From positions 2,057,501-2,121,500 of the forward strand of contig JAUISW010000001.1 of the NCBI GenBank assembly GCA_030434875.1: a stretch of 64,000 nucleotides of DNA, written 5' to 3'. The translations under genes and the position numbers were made by a program. The notes beneath the pieces are model-generated. The model was given only the letters and a program-made list of their open reading frames with translations. It ran no database searches and was not told where the DNA came from. This document shows, in pieces, positions 57,338-64,000 of this stretch; position 1 is the first letter of the stretch; every line of letters begins with the position of its first letter. This DNA is from Lachnospiraceae bacterium C1.1. GTDB taxonomy: Bacteria > Bacillota > Clostridia > Lachnospirales > Lachnospiraceae.

Positions 57338-58265
57338 CTATTTCTGTCGAACGTGAATATGGTCTGTCCAGATCTATCTTGTCTCTGAATACTCTTTCCG
57401 TCTCACCGTCTATGGATATCTGAACCTTTGAAACTCCCCTTACCTCACAAAGAGAATTTACCAATGAGTAAAAGACAGCTTCTTCTGAAACGTTAAGCGC
57501 CTGGTCTATTATTGAGGAATCCAGATCGCAGTAACATATGCCGTCTCTCACTGCTATGCTGTTCACTTTTGTATCCGGAACTATCGTTGCATAAACGCTG
57601 TTGTCATCCGGTCCTGCGATCAGATTATCCACCACCAGTTTTTCCATTGCTATATTGCTTGAATATACCAGGCTTTTATCCGTCCTTATGAGCTTTGTTC
57701 CACTGCTGTTCGCAAAATAAAGATGCAGTGTTGTTTTTGAGTATGAGCTTATTTCCTTGCCGGCATTTTCTATAAAAGTATGCTCAGACATTGAACCAAC
57801 TTCTGTCCCGTCATTTAGTTTCAAAGGATGCCCATTAACCGATACTGTAAGATAATAAACATCATCCAGCTGGGTAAAGGTATTGACAAGGGACATCCTG
57901 AAAAGCACCTCTTCTGCCTTTCCAAGACTTTTGTAGGATTTATCAAAATTCAGATTGAGCGTGGAAGATTCATCCATCGAATAATCAAGTACAGCAGTCT
58001 GTGTACCAAGTATTCCCTTCAAGCCCTCGCTTTTTGGTCCTTTTTCAAGTCTTTTTAATAGTTTATCAACATCAAGATCTTCCTTTTCAAGCCCTGCTTC
58101 TTCTGACAATACCTGATCATACTCAGAATTTACAAAATAAACCTGAACCTTATCCCCATCCTTTTTCTCCAAAGAGACCTTATCGGATTTTCCGCAAGCT
58201 GTAATTGAAGATCCAATCGCCAAGGAAAGAACTATTAAATTTATTTTTTTCCATATATTATTCAT
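57324..58265 (-). CDS. GerMN-domain lipoprotein
   Basis: Lipoprotein of 313 residues. The lipobox is SSITACGKS, followed by two GerMN-type repeats (about 40-150 and 180-290; the second has TLHLYFANSSGTKLIRTDK and VYSLVNSLCEVRGVSKVQISIDGE-like text). GerMN domains occur in sporulation/germination and envelope proteins. It overlaps the histidine kinase by 4 bp and comEC by 14 bp, so the three are co-translated and it may feed an envelope signal to the kinase (inference). Confidence 0.88.
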   Translation of the reverse strand: MNNIWKKINLIVLSLAIGSSITACGKSDKVSLEKKDGDKVQVYFVNSEYDQVLSEEAGLEKEDLDVDKLLKRLEKGPKSEGLKGILGTQTAVLDYSMDESSTLNLNFDKSYKSLGKAEEVLFRMSLVNTFTQLDDVYYLTVSVNGHPLKLNDGTEVGSMSEHTFIENAGKEISSYSKTTLHLYFANSSGTKLIRTDKSLVYSSNIAMEKLVVDNLIAGPDDNSVYATIVPDTKVNSIAVRDGICYCDLDSSIIDQALNVSEEAVFYSLVNSLCEVRGVSKVQISIDGETERVFRDKIDLDRPYSRSTEIVERK

Positions 58266-59713
58266 TCCACATATTTAACCGGGATCCTGACTAAAAATAC
58301 AGTTCCCTCTCCTTCATTGCTTGTCGCTTTTATGGCACCTCTGTGAAGCAGTATTACCGTTCTTGTAATAGCCAGTCCAAGTCCCGTTCCTCCGATTTCC
58401 CTTGAATGAGACTTATCTACTCTGTAAAATCTTTCAAAAATATGCTCTATTGAATCCGCCGGAATACCTATTCCGCTGTCTGATACCTTTATTGTAAAGA
58501 ACTGATAGTCGGCATCTGCCTCAACTCTGACCCATCCTCCGGGCTTGTTATACTTAATGGCATTTTCAACAAGATTCATTATTGCAAGATTCATCTTTGT
58601 TTCATCTATCTCAGCATTGATCTGCTTGTCATTATCTTCAAAGATCAGCTCGATATTATTTGTTTCGGCAAGGGGTGTGAGCATCTTAAGCATCTGAGTG
58701 AGCATATTATTCAGATTTACATTGCTTATATTCGGCTTTCCTGCCTTTTTATCCATTTTTACAAGTGACAGTAAGTCATTGATTATTTTATTCTCTCTGT
58801 CAACTTCGTCCGCAATGTCATCCATAAATTCCTTATAAGTCTCAACAGGTACGTCATCTCCCATTCTTATGGAATCTGCCAGCACTTTCATGGATGCAAG
58901 CGGTGTCTTTAATTCATGCGAGACATTTGAAACAAATTCCTGTCTGGAATCATCAAGTGTTTTCATCCTGCTCAGGAGCTTATTAAAGGCATCCATGATC
59001 GATTCTGTTTCGGTATAATCCGGAATTTTCTCATCAGTAACGCCAAATCCCGAATCTACTGATTCAATTACTTTTGTGATCTTATCAAACGGGTGTACCA
59101 GTATTGATGCTGCCACTACTGCAAAAATAAATATTCCTGCTATCAGTGTAACCACCAGTATATTGTTTTTATGCCTGAGTACGTCTACATTATCAGCCAC
59201 TGTACTCGTGGATGAGCTCGCGAATATTACGCCTTCTATTGTTTTTTCGTCTGCTTTATAGATTGGAACCGCAAGTTCAATATAAGAATTCACATTATCA
59301 TAATTCTGTATGACAGTTCCTGTCTCAGCACAGTTGATTATCTCTTTCGCAACCATCGTCTTACCGGCAGACATATCGTAAGTATCAACAACCACCTGAA
59401 AATTATTGTCTATTATAAGGATCCGCCCGTTAAAAAAACTTGAAAAGAGATCAAGTTCTTCTTCTACATATGCCTCGTCCTCGTTTTCAAGGAATTTCAC
59501 CTTTGACAAATGGTTTGCAAGAATTCTGAACTGGGTAACCGTATTATTTTTCTGATTGGAAATAGCCCTGCTCCTGTAATCATTAAGCATGCTCTCTCTC
59601 ATCACGATAATAGAAAATACGCCCACCAGCATGACAATGGCAAGAATTCTAAACTTTAAACTTTTTAATACTTTTGATTTCTGAATTATAAAAGAAATGA
59701 TCGTTTTTAACAT
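58262..59713 (-). CDS. Membrane sensor histidine kinase
   Basis: Kinase of 483 residues. Two membrane segments (about 22-40 and 190-210) flank an extracellular sensor. HAMP, dimerisation/phosphoacceptor (FVSNVSHELKTPLASMK) and ATPase domains (NLVENAIKYNKPGG, DSGIGIP, GTGLGLAI) follow. The ATG at 59713 has AGGCG 8-10 nt upstream; a GTG at 59722 is possible. Its likely partner is the response regulator at 62308-62997, now 2.6 kb away. Confidence 0.93.
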   Translation of the reverse strand: MLKTIISFIIQKSKVLKSLKFRILAIVMLVGVFSIIVMRESMLNDYRSRAISNQKNNTVTQFRILANHLSKVKFLENEDEAYVEEELDLFSSFFNGRILIIDNNFQVVVDTYDMSAGKTMVAKEIINCAETGTVIQNYDNVNSYIELAVPIYKADEKTIEGVIFASSSTSTVADNVDVLRHKNNILVVTLIAGIFIFAVVAASILVHPFDKITKVIESVDSGFGVTDEKIPDYTETESIMDAFNKLLSRMKTLDDSRQEFVSNVSHELKTPLASMKVLADSIRMGDDVPVETYKEFMDDIADEVDRENKIINDLLSLVKMDKKAGKPNISNVNLNNMLTQMLKMLTPLAETNNIELIFEDNDKQINAEIDETKMNLAIMNLVENAIKYNKPGGWVRVEADADYQFFTIKVSDSGIGIPADSIEHIFERFYRVDKSHSREIGGTGLGLAITRTVILLHRGAIKATSNEGEGTVFLVRIPVKYVE

Positions 59714-59763
59714 TTTAATCACGCCTGAAAATATATTCTGGGATTTAAGATTTTAACCTGTTT

Positions 59764-59792
59764 AGCTTAACTGTTTTGTAATTCTTTGTCAA
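59764..59792 (-). promoter_or_regulatory. Histidine kinase promoter
   Basis: TTGACA (59787-59792), 17-bp spacer and a weak -10 TAAGCT (59764-59769). The -35 lies inside the 8-bp target duplication of the adjacent MITE-like element. Confidence 0.5.
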
Positions 59793-59950
59793 GTTGTTAC
59801 TGTTCACACGCTTTCAGCGTGCTCCAGTAACGGGTTTTGCCATTTAAGATTGCCTACGGCAATGGGCAAAACCCAGTGTTCAGTCAAAGTTATTGTGGCA
59901 TAACTGCGCAGCGGAGTGCGCAGTTTGCCTGTGAACAGTAACGTCAAGTT
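59788..59950. mobile_element. MITE-like element with target duplication
   Basis: Terminal inverted repeats GTTACTGTTCACA (59796-59808) and TGTGAACAGTAAC (59930-59942) bound a 147-bp element. Both sides carry GTCAAGTT (59788-59795, 59943-59950), an 8-bp target duplication. Inside are three hairpins: 59807-59821; 59832-59874 with a nested ATTGCC/GGCAAT; and 59902-59925. It has no coding capacity, so movement would need a transposase in trans. Confidence 0.8.
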
Positions 59951-60051
59951 CATCTTGCATCAAAAGCAAAACTTGTTCTATCTCTATCCTGGTGATAAAA
60001 TAGTAATTGTATACAAATTTCTCGCATTTTTTCGAAAGGGAGATGGTGAAT

Positions 60052-60546
60052 ATGAACAATTTTTTCAAAGCGATTACAGCAACCATTCTAATAGCTGCAA
60101 TTACCACAGTTCCCGTTTTCGCAGCAACTCCTGCGGCAGCAGAAAAGGCGGATCAGATTGTATCTGAGATCATCAGACCGGGAATGACCGATGCCCAAAA
60201 AGTTCAGGCCTGTAATGATTATCTTATCAAAAATTTATCCTACGACTATAGTTTTACGAACTGTACGGCCGACTCCGCTCTGACTAACGGCTCAGCAACA
60301 CCTGAAGGATACGCTGATTCCTTCAAGCTTCTCATGGATGCCTGCAGCATACCATGTCAGATTGTAAAAAATGCCGATCTGGATCACACCTGGAACCGCG
60401 TATATATTAAAGGTGTTCCCTATGAAGTGGATGTAAGCATGAACGATTCAAGTGAAAGCAATGATTTCACTCTCATCACTGCCGAAGAATTCTTCCAGAA
60501 TCTTTTGTATTGCGTGGATGTACATTCTTATGTAGATAAAACCTGA
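60052..60546 (+). CDS. Secreted transglutaminase-like protein without usual Cys
   Basis: Exported protein of 164 residues with a signal peptide (about 1-24, ending VFAATPA). The rest matches a transglutaminase-like domain: YADSFKLLMDACSIPCQIV, DHTWNRVYIKGVPYEVDVSMND (His and Asp kept). Where the family has G-V-C-x-G-Y, this protein has A-T-P-E-G-Y, so the catalytic Cys is absent. GGGAG 9 nt before the ATG sets the start. It has its own terminator and is oriented against the surrounding genes. Confidence 0.75.
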   Translation: MNNFFKAITATILIAAITTVPVFAATPAAAEKADQIVSEIIRPGMTDAQKVQACNDYLIKNLSYDYSFTNCTADSALTNGSATPEGYADSFKLLMDACSIPCQIVKNADLDHTWNRVYIKGVPYEVDVSMNDSSESNDFTLITAEEFFQNLLYCVDVHSYVDKT

Positions 60547-60569
60547 TCAATATTCTATGATAATAATTT

Positions 60570-60605
60570 CGGGAGTCTGAACAATCTGCAGACTCCCGTT
60601 TTTTA
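60570..60605 (+). terminator. Terminator of transglutaminase-like gene
   Basis: CGGGAGTCTG (60570-60579) pairs with CAGACTCCCG (60589-60598), followed by T6. Confidence 0.85.
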
Positions 60606-60616
60606 GAAAAATTATA

Positions 60617-60773
60617 GATTTTTGATGCAAAGCCTCAAAAATCCCGCAAACAAGCCATTTAAATGTGGCTGCGCCACGGGCTTGTTTGAGTAGAGTACTT
60701 AGCGAGGTTTTTTCGAGCTTAGTACGAACCATACAAGTTTGCTTAGAGAGGTTCTTTCGAACTTAGCAAGCTT
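60617..60773. repeat. Cluster of palindromic repeats
   Basis: Gene-free region of 315 bp (60547-60861). It holds GATTTTTGA/TCAAAAATC (60617-60643), a perfect 10-bp inverted repeat CAAACAAGCC/GGCTTGTTTG (60647-60688), and two related units of the form CTTAG-nGAGGTT-TTTCGA-CTTAG (60695-60725 and 60735-60773). It is followed by copy 2 of the 47-bp repeat. Confidence 0.65.
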
Positions 60774-60803
60774 GTTTGCCACTTGTTATACGTTATCACA
60801 CGT

Positions 60804-60850
60804 AACCCACAGTAAATGCGGGTTCCTGCAATTAAGTCACCAAAACATAT
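60804..60850 (-). repeat. Dispersed 47-bp repeat, copy 2
   Basis: On the minus strand it starts ATATGTTTTG and ends GTGGGTT. It matches 22886-22932 at 42 of 47 positions and lies 11 bp downstream of the VOC gene. Confidence 0.75.
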
Positions 60851-60861
60851 AAATTATAAAA

Positions 60862-61245
60862 TCATTCATGAAGCTCGAGTGGAAGTCCATCAGGATCATG
60901 AAAGAATGTCATTTTTTTATTGGTAAAGCTATCGGTTCTTACAGGTTCACATTCAATTCCCTTATCTTTTAATTCAGCTATAGATTCTTCGATATTTTCT
61001 GTATAAAATGCCAGATGCCTGAGTCCGCATGCCTCCGGATAGGAAGGACGTTTAGGCGGATTTTCAGGTGCAAATATTTCCAGTTCGATATTTTCGTTTA
61101 GTTTAAGATCTAATTTCCAGTCTTTTTTATCAGGTCTGTAATTTTCACGAATGACTGAGAATCCAAGCTTATTAACGTAAAAATCTTTCGATGTCTGATA
61201 GTCTGATACTATAATTGCTATATGATGTATATTTGATAATTTCAT
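60862..61245 (-). CDS. VOC-family (glyoxalase-like) protein
   Basis: Vicinal oxygen chelate protein of 127 residues. It has two beta-alpha-beta-beta-beta units, IHHIAIIVSDYQTSKDFYVNKLGF and LRHLAFYTENIEESIAELKDKGI, ending FFHDPDGLPLELHE. Metal ligands would be His (IHHIA), Glu (ELEIF), His (LRHLA) and Glu (LELHE). It resembles YaeR/SMU-type lyases, but the substrate is unknown. It is 15 bp after the reductase gene. Confidence 0.88.
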   Translation of the reverse strand: MKLSNIHHIAIIVSDYQTSKDFYVNKLGFSVIRENYRPDKKDWKLDLKLNENIELEIFAPENPPKRPSYPEACGLRHLAFYTENIEESIAELKDKGIECEPVRTDSFTNKKMTFFHDPDGLPLELHE

Positions 61246-61260
61246 TGCTTCTGCTACTCC

Positions 61261-62055
61261 TTAAAATGCTTTATTTGCTAAGTTGTCTCTTGCGCAGCGA
61301 ATCAGTCCATCATACACTTCACTAAATTTAACACCAAATTTTGCAGCCCTGGAACAATTCATCCATAAATTATGTCTTGAAGGTGCGTCCTCTACTTTGA
61401 GATCAAGTCCCATCTCGTCAACAAAGCGGCAGGTTATTTCGTACATGGAGCTTTTAGTTTCGCTTCCAAAATTATATACTCCTCCCGGAAGTTTAATTAC
61501 CTTATCAACATTTTCTGCCACTTCTCTTAGATATGTTATTCCCCTGTATTGCTTAGAACTAAATGAAACTGTTCCCTGAGCAGCCATGATCTGACTGTAA
61601 TAATTAGGTCTCGACGGATAATCATCAAACATCCACTCTGCACGAAGCATTACAGCTTCCGGCAAAATATCGAGAACTCGTTTTTCCATTTCAAGTTTAT
61701 GCTCCGCATATATATTTGCAGGTTTTACATTTTCCTCCTCGTAAGGTCCATCTTCTTCAAGTCCACTGTATACCTGATCAGAGCTAAAACAAACGAGCTT
61801 TCTTCCTTGTGCTGCTTTTGCAAGTAATACCGGTATTTCCACATTTGCAATATGTGAGGCTTCCGGGTCAGCTGCACAGTCACCTATATCTGACATTGCA
61901 GCAGTATGAATTATCGTATCTGCTTCACTTTCATCTACCATTCTTTTTATATCATCTTCTGACATATTTCTAAGAGATGGCGCAGCAATAACATCATCCC
62001 TTGATTCCATAAGCTTATGTCCTACAAATCCACGTGCTCCCGTAATTAAAATCAT
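61261..62055 (-). CDS. RmlD-like NAD(P)-dependent reductase/epimerase
   Basis: Extended short-chain dehydrogenase of 264 residues. It has an N-terminal nucleotide-binding motif (ILITGARGFVGHKL), the active-site SSDQVYSG and YAEHK (Tyr and Lys), resembling dTDP-4-dehydrorhamnose reductase. There are no other rml genes here, so the substrate is unknown. AAGGGAG lies before the ATG. It forms a two-gene unit with the VOC gene between the parts of the two-component system. Confidence 0.85.
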   Translation of the reverse strand: MILITGARGFVGHKLMESRDDVIAAPSLRNMSEDDIKRMVDESEADTIIHTAAMSDIGDCAADPEASHIANVEIPVLLAKAAQGRKLVCFSSDQVYSGLEEDGPYEEENVKPANIYAEHKLEMEKRVLDILPEAVMLRAEWMFDDYPSRPNYYSQIMAAQGTVSFSSKQYRGITYLREVAENVDKVIKLPGGVYNFGSETKSSMYEITCRFVDEMGLDLKVEDAPSRHNLWMNCSRAAKFGVKFSEVYDGLIRCARDNLANKAF

Positions 62056-62134
62056 AATTCTTCTCCCTTCTTAGCAAAAAAATTATATCATCCCGATATA
62101 GCCGCATACAAGAGGACATTTTCGGAACGACTAT

Positions 62135-62256
62135 CTATAGGATTTTGTTGTTTCCTGTTACGTTGTTCGGTTTATCTATTTCCAACGAGAGCGTTCCTCG
62201 TAGGAACTTTGAAGCGAACAGCGTAACAGGCGAAGCCTCTAAACAAAATCCTATAG
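62135..62256. repeat. 122-bp palindromic element
   Basis: Outer perfect 15-bp inverted repeat CTATAGGATTTTGTT/AACAAAATCCTATAG (62135-62149, 62242-62256). A second perfect 9-bp pair CCTGTTACG/CGTAACAGG (62154-62162, 62222-62230) lies inside, with an inner GTTCC/GGAAC hairpin. No ORF. It sits between the reductase gene and the response-regulator terminator. Confidence 0.75.
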
Positions 62257-62269
62257 GTTTATAATAACT

Positions 62270-62303
62270 ATAAAAAGCCGGAACTTTTCTCAGTTCCGGC
62301 TTT
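62270..62303 (-). terminator. Response regulator terminator
   Basis: AAAGCCGGAAC/GTTCCGGCTTT (62274-62284 with 62293-62303) followed by TT on the minus strand, 4 bp after the stop codon. Confidence 0.85.
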
Positions 62304-62307
62304 GTGA

Positions 62308-62997
62308 TCAGGATTGGAAATAATAGCCTACGCCCCATTTTGTGTGGACGTAGCGGGGATTGCTCGGGGACTCTTCGATCTTTTCGCGGAGACGTCTTAC
62401 GTGAACGTCTACTGTACGCTCATCGCCCGGGTATTCCTTGCCCCAGATAGTGTTCAGAAGAACTACTCTTGAATATACTTTATTAGGATTCTTTGCAAGA
62501 AGTTCGAGAAGATCAAACTCCTTTGCTGTAAGGTTAACTTCTTTATCTTTAACGAAAGTTCTGCGTCCGTCAAGATCAAGCTTGAGGCTGCCCTTTTCTA
62601 TTACAGTTGAGGTGTCCTCTTTTCTCGTTGTCTTTTCAGAACGTCTTATAAGAGCTCTTACTCTTGCCTTTACTTCAAGGATATTGAAAGGTTTTGTTAT
62701 ATAATCATCAGCTCCGTACTCAAGACCCAATATTTTATCCATATCATCGCCCTTTGCAGTCAGCATGATTATCGGAACATCCGAAAATTCCCTGACCTGC
62801 TGACATACGTCAAATCCGCTGATCTTAGGAAGCATGACATCCAATACTATAAGTGAATATTCATTGCCCTTGATCATCTCAAGTGCATCTTCACCATTGT
62901 ACGCCATCTCAACTTCGTAATCGTCCTGTTTCAGCGCAAACGCAAGTCCTTTTACAATGTTCTTTTCATCATCAACCAAAAGTACTCTTCTGCTCAT
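62308..62997 (-). CDS. OmpR/PhoB-family response regulator
   Basis: Regulator of 229 residues. The receiver has Asp53 in LIVLDVMLP and LTAKGDDMDKI; the C-terminal winged helix ends WGKEYPGDERTVDVHVRRLREKIEE and KWGVGYYF, resembling WalR/YycF types. It is 9 bp after comEA and shares its promoter. It probably pairs with the histidine kinase at 58262. Confidence 0.94.
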   Translation of the reverse strand: MSRRVLLVDDEKNIVKGLAFALKQDDYEVEMAYNGEDALEMIKGNEYSLIVLDVMLPKISGFDVCQQVREFSDVPIIMLTAKGDDMDKILGLEYGADDYITKPFNILEVKARVRALIRRSEKTTRKEDTSTVIEKGSLKLDLDGRRTFVKDKEVNLTAKEFDLLELLAKNPNKVYSRVVLLNTIWGKEYPGDERTVDVHVRRLREKIEESPSNPRYVHTKWGVGYYFQS

Positions 62998-63006
62998 TGA
63001 TTATCC

Positions 63007-63690
63007 CTATATCCTTATCTTATCTTTAATTTTCAAAAAAAGTCCGTCCTTAATTCCGGCAACTTTTTTTATATCATCTATGCTTGCAAAGGCTCCATTG
63101 CTTTCCCTATATGAGATTATTGCCTCAGCCCTTGTTTCGCCTATTCCACTGATCGTTGTCAGTTCTTCGGCAGAAGCCGTATTTATATTAACTCTTCCGT
63201 CATTAGCTTCCTGACTTTCAGTCCCCCAGAGATCACCAGCGATCTCCCTTAAAGCTTCCGCTTCATTTCCTTTTTCATTTATTTCTTTTAATTCATCAAT
63301 TGTTGGAAATTTGATCCTGTCCCCGTCTGAAAGGAGCAATGCCTGATTTACAGCATCCTCTGCCGCATCTTTTCTAAGGCCGCCTGCTTTTTCCAGGACT
63401 TCAAATATCCTGCTTCCTTCAGGCATTTTATAGACACCCGGGCTTTCAACCGCCCCGCATATATAAACATATATGTCCTGGCTTACGGACTCCGCTTCCT
63501 CTTCGACAACATTATCAGAAATCGCCTCCGAGCTTTCATATTTTTCTTCAGATTCAAAAGTTGAAAGTTCAGTCTCAACTGCGGAATTCTGTCCGCAGGC
63601 CGATAAAAACAAGACGATAGTCAAACTTAAAAGCACCGTCACAACGGATTTCTTTCCTTCGTTACGGTGCCAATATAATTTTCCCGACAT
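63007..63690 (-). CDS. comEA: ComEA-like DNA-binding competence protein
   Basis: A 227-residue protein with an N-terminal hydrophobic segment ending LFLSACGQ (a lipobox), an acidic linker, an SLBB-type domain (YICGAVESPGVYKMPEGSRIFEVLEKAGG) and a helix-hairpin-helix DNA-binding domain (VNINTASAEELTTISGIGETRAEAII). ComEA binds incoming DNA outside the membrane. GGAG precedes the ATG at 63690, chosen over 63729. It is first in an operon with the response regulator. Confidence 0.92.
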   Translation of the reverse strand: MSGKLYWHRNEGKKSVVTVLLSLTIVLFLSACGQNSAVETELSTFESEEKYESSEAISDNVVEEEAESVSQDIYVYICGAVESPGVYKMPEGSRIFEVLEKAGGLRKDAAEDAVNQALLLSDGDRIKFPTIDELKEINEKGNEAEALREIAGDLWGTESQEANDGRVNINTASAEELTTISGIGETRAEAIISYRESNGAFASIDDIKKVAGIKDGLFLKIKDKIRI

Positions 63691-63744
63691 TTCAATACTC
63701 CTGACTGCATTTCCGTCAGGCGCATTCAACCCAATTGCACTTTT

Positions 63745-63773
63745 ATTCTACTCTTTGTATTCTAAAGATGCAA
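63745..63773 (-). promoter_or_regulatory. comEA-RR promoter
   Basis: TTGCAT (63768-63773), 17-bp spacer and TAGAAT (63745-63750), 55 bp before the comEA ATG. Confidence 0.7.
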
Positions 63774-63829
63774 TACTTTTTTAATATTTTTGAAATATTA
63801 GACTAAATTTAGCTTCTTGTCAGTCTTAT

Positions 63830-64000
63830 TTACGAAATTTTATCCAAAACCTTCTCTAAAACAGAACACATTTCATCGATGTCTTTCTTCTCAAAAACAA
63901 GCGGTGGAACTATCCTTATAATATTACTTCCTGCAGTGATCACAAGAAGGCCTTCCTTCTGGGCATCCTTTACCAGATCTCCGGCGGGCATATCGAGTTC
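63830..64000 (-). CDS. argD: Acetylornithine aminotransferase, C-terminal end only
   Basis: Last 56 residues of a protein that begins beyond the window. KEGLLVITAGSNIIRIVPPL and the EKKDIDEMCSVLEKVL ending match ArgD-type class III aminotransferases of arginine synthesis. Related class III enzymes cannot be excluded from this fragment. Confidence 0.8.
   Translation of the reverse strand, partial: ELDMPAGDLVKDAQKEGLLVITAGSNIIRIVPPLVFEKKDIDEMCSVLEKVLDKIS

Overview
The window looks like chromosomal DNA of a low-GC anaerobic Firmicute, most likely a Lachnospiraceae member close to Butyrivibrio or Pseudobutyrivibrio. The evidence is the rplJ-rplL-rpoB cluster, glnS with tRNA-Gln, a cysE-cysS-mrnC-rlmB-sigH operon, DUF4317 and YjfB-type proteins, an amylosucrase-like GH13 enzyme, acetate kinase, and Gram-positive Shine-Dalgarno and sigma-A promoter signals. 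This placement is inferred from gene content; no rRNA gene is present. I see no transposase, prophage or CRISPR array.

Layout. 1-4.6 kb: 3' part of the rplJL-rpoB operon with an L10 autoregulatory leader. 4.6-9.6 kb: a secreted module of two subtilisin-like proteases plus a small exported protein that shares a domain with one of them. 9.8-24.5 kb: a CapA-like lipoprotein, CBS-type pyrophosphatase, amylosucrase-like enzyme with a histone-like tail, CtpA, FtsEX, a CdaR-type regulator, cell-envelope glycosyltransferases, a CPBP protease, RidA and CvfB. 24.5-31.9 kb: tRNA-Gln, OhrR, DUF2225-glnS and XpaC-TelA. 30.8-35.7 kb: an AraC regulator divergent from a GPH sugar transporter and a GH78 alpha-L-rhamnosidase-like enzyme. 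35.8-43.9 kb: tRNA-Thr, the sigH-cysE operon, ispF, DUF4317, YitT and ackA. 44.1-46.0 kb: two identical tRNA-Gly genes, a roughly 540-nt RNA gene with no long ORF, and degV. 46.1-54 kb: an SGNH/MBOAT acylation pair, glyA, PAP2, GT2, DUF1653 and holA. 54-64 kb: a comEC/comEA cluster that contains a two-component system and a GerMN lipoprotein, ending in a partial argD.

Most notable points. (1) 44392-44928 on the minus strand is an independently transcribed, highly structured noncoding RNA beside tRNA genes. It resembles the ROOL class in size and setting. (2) The comEA-RR / HK-GerMN-comEC cluster is split by about 2.6 kb carrying three genes and several palindromic repeats. One of these is a clean 147-bp MITE-like element with 13-bp inverted ends and an 8-bp target duplication that overlaps the -35 of the histidine-kinase promoter. 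(3) A 47-bp dispersed repeat occurs at 22.9 and 60.8 kb, and a perfect 33-bp-arm hairpin lies at 25.5 kb. (4) Several proteins have odd architectures: an amylosucrase with an H1-like tail, a transglutaminase fold without its usual Cys, a WecG/TagA homologue with a changed motif, and a GlnRS with an atypical KMSKS.

How the genes work together: much of the window is cell-envelope biology (FtsEX-CtpA for division and wall hydrolysis, glycosyltransferases and the MBOAT/SGNH pair for surface polymers, secreted proteases) plus conserved information-processing operons. A small sugar-use locus (AraC, GPH transporter, GH78) probably serves uptake and hydrolysis of rhamnosyl glycosides from plant material.
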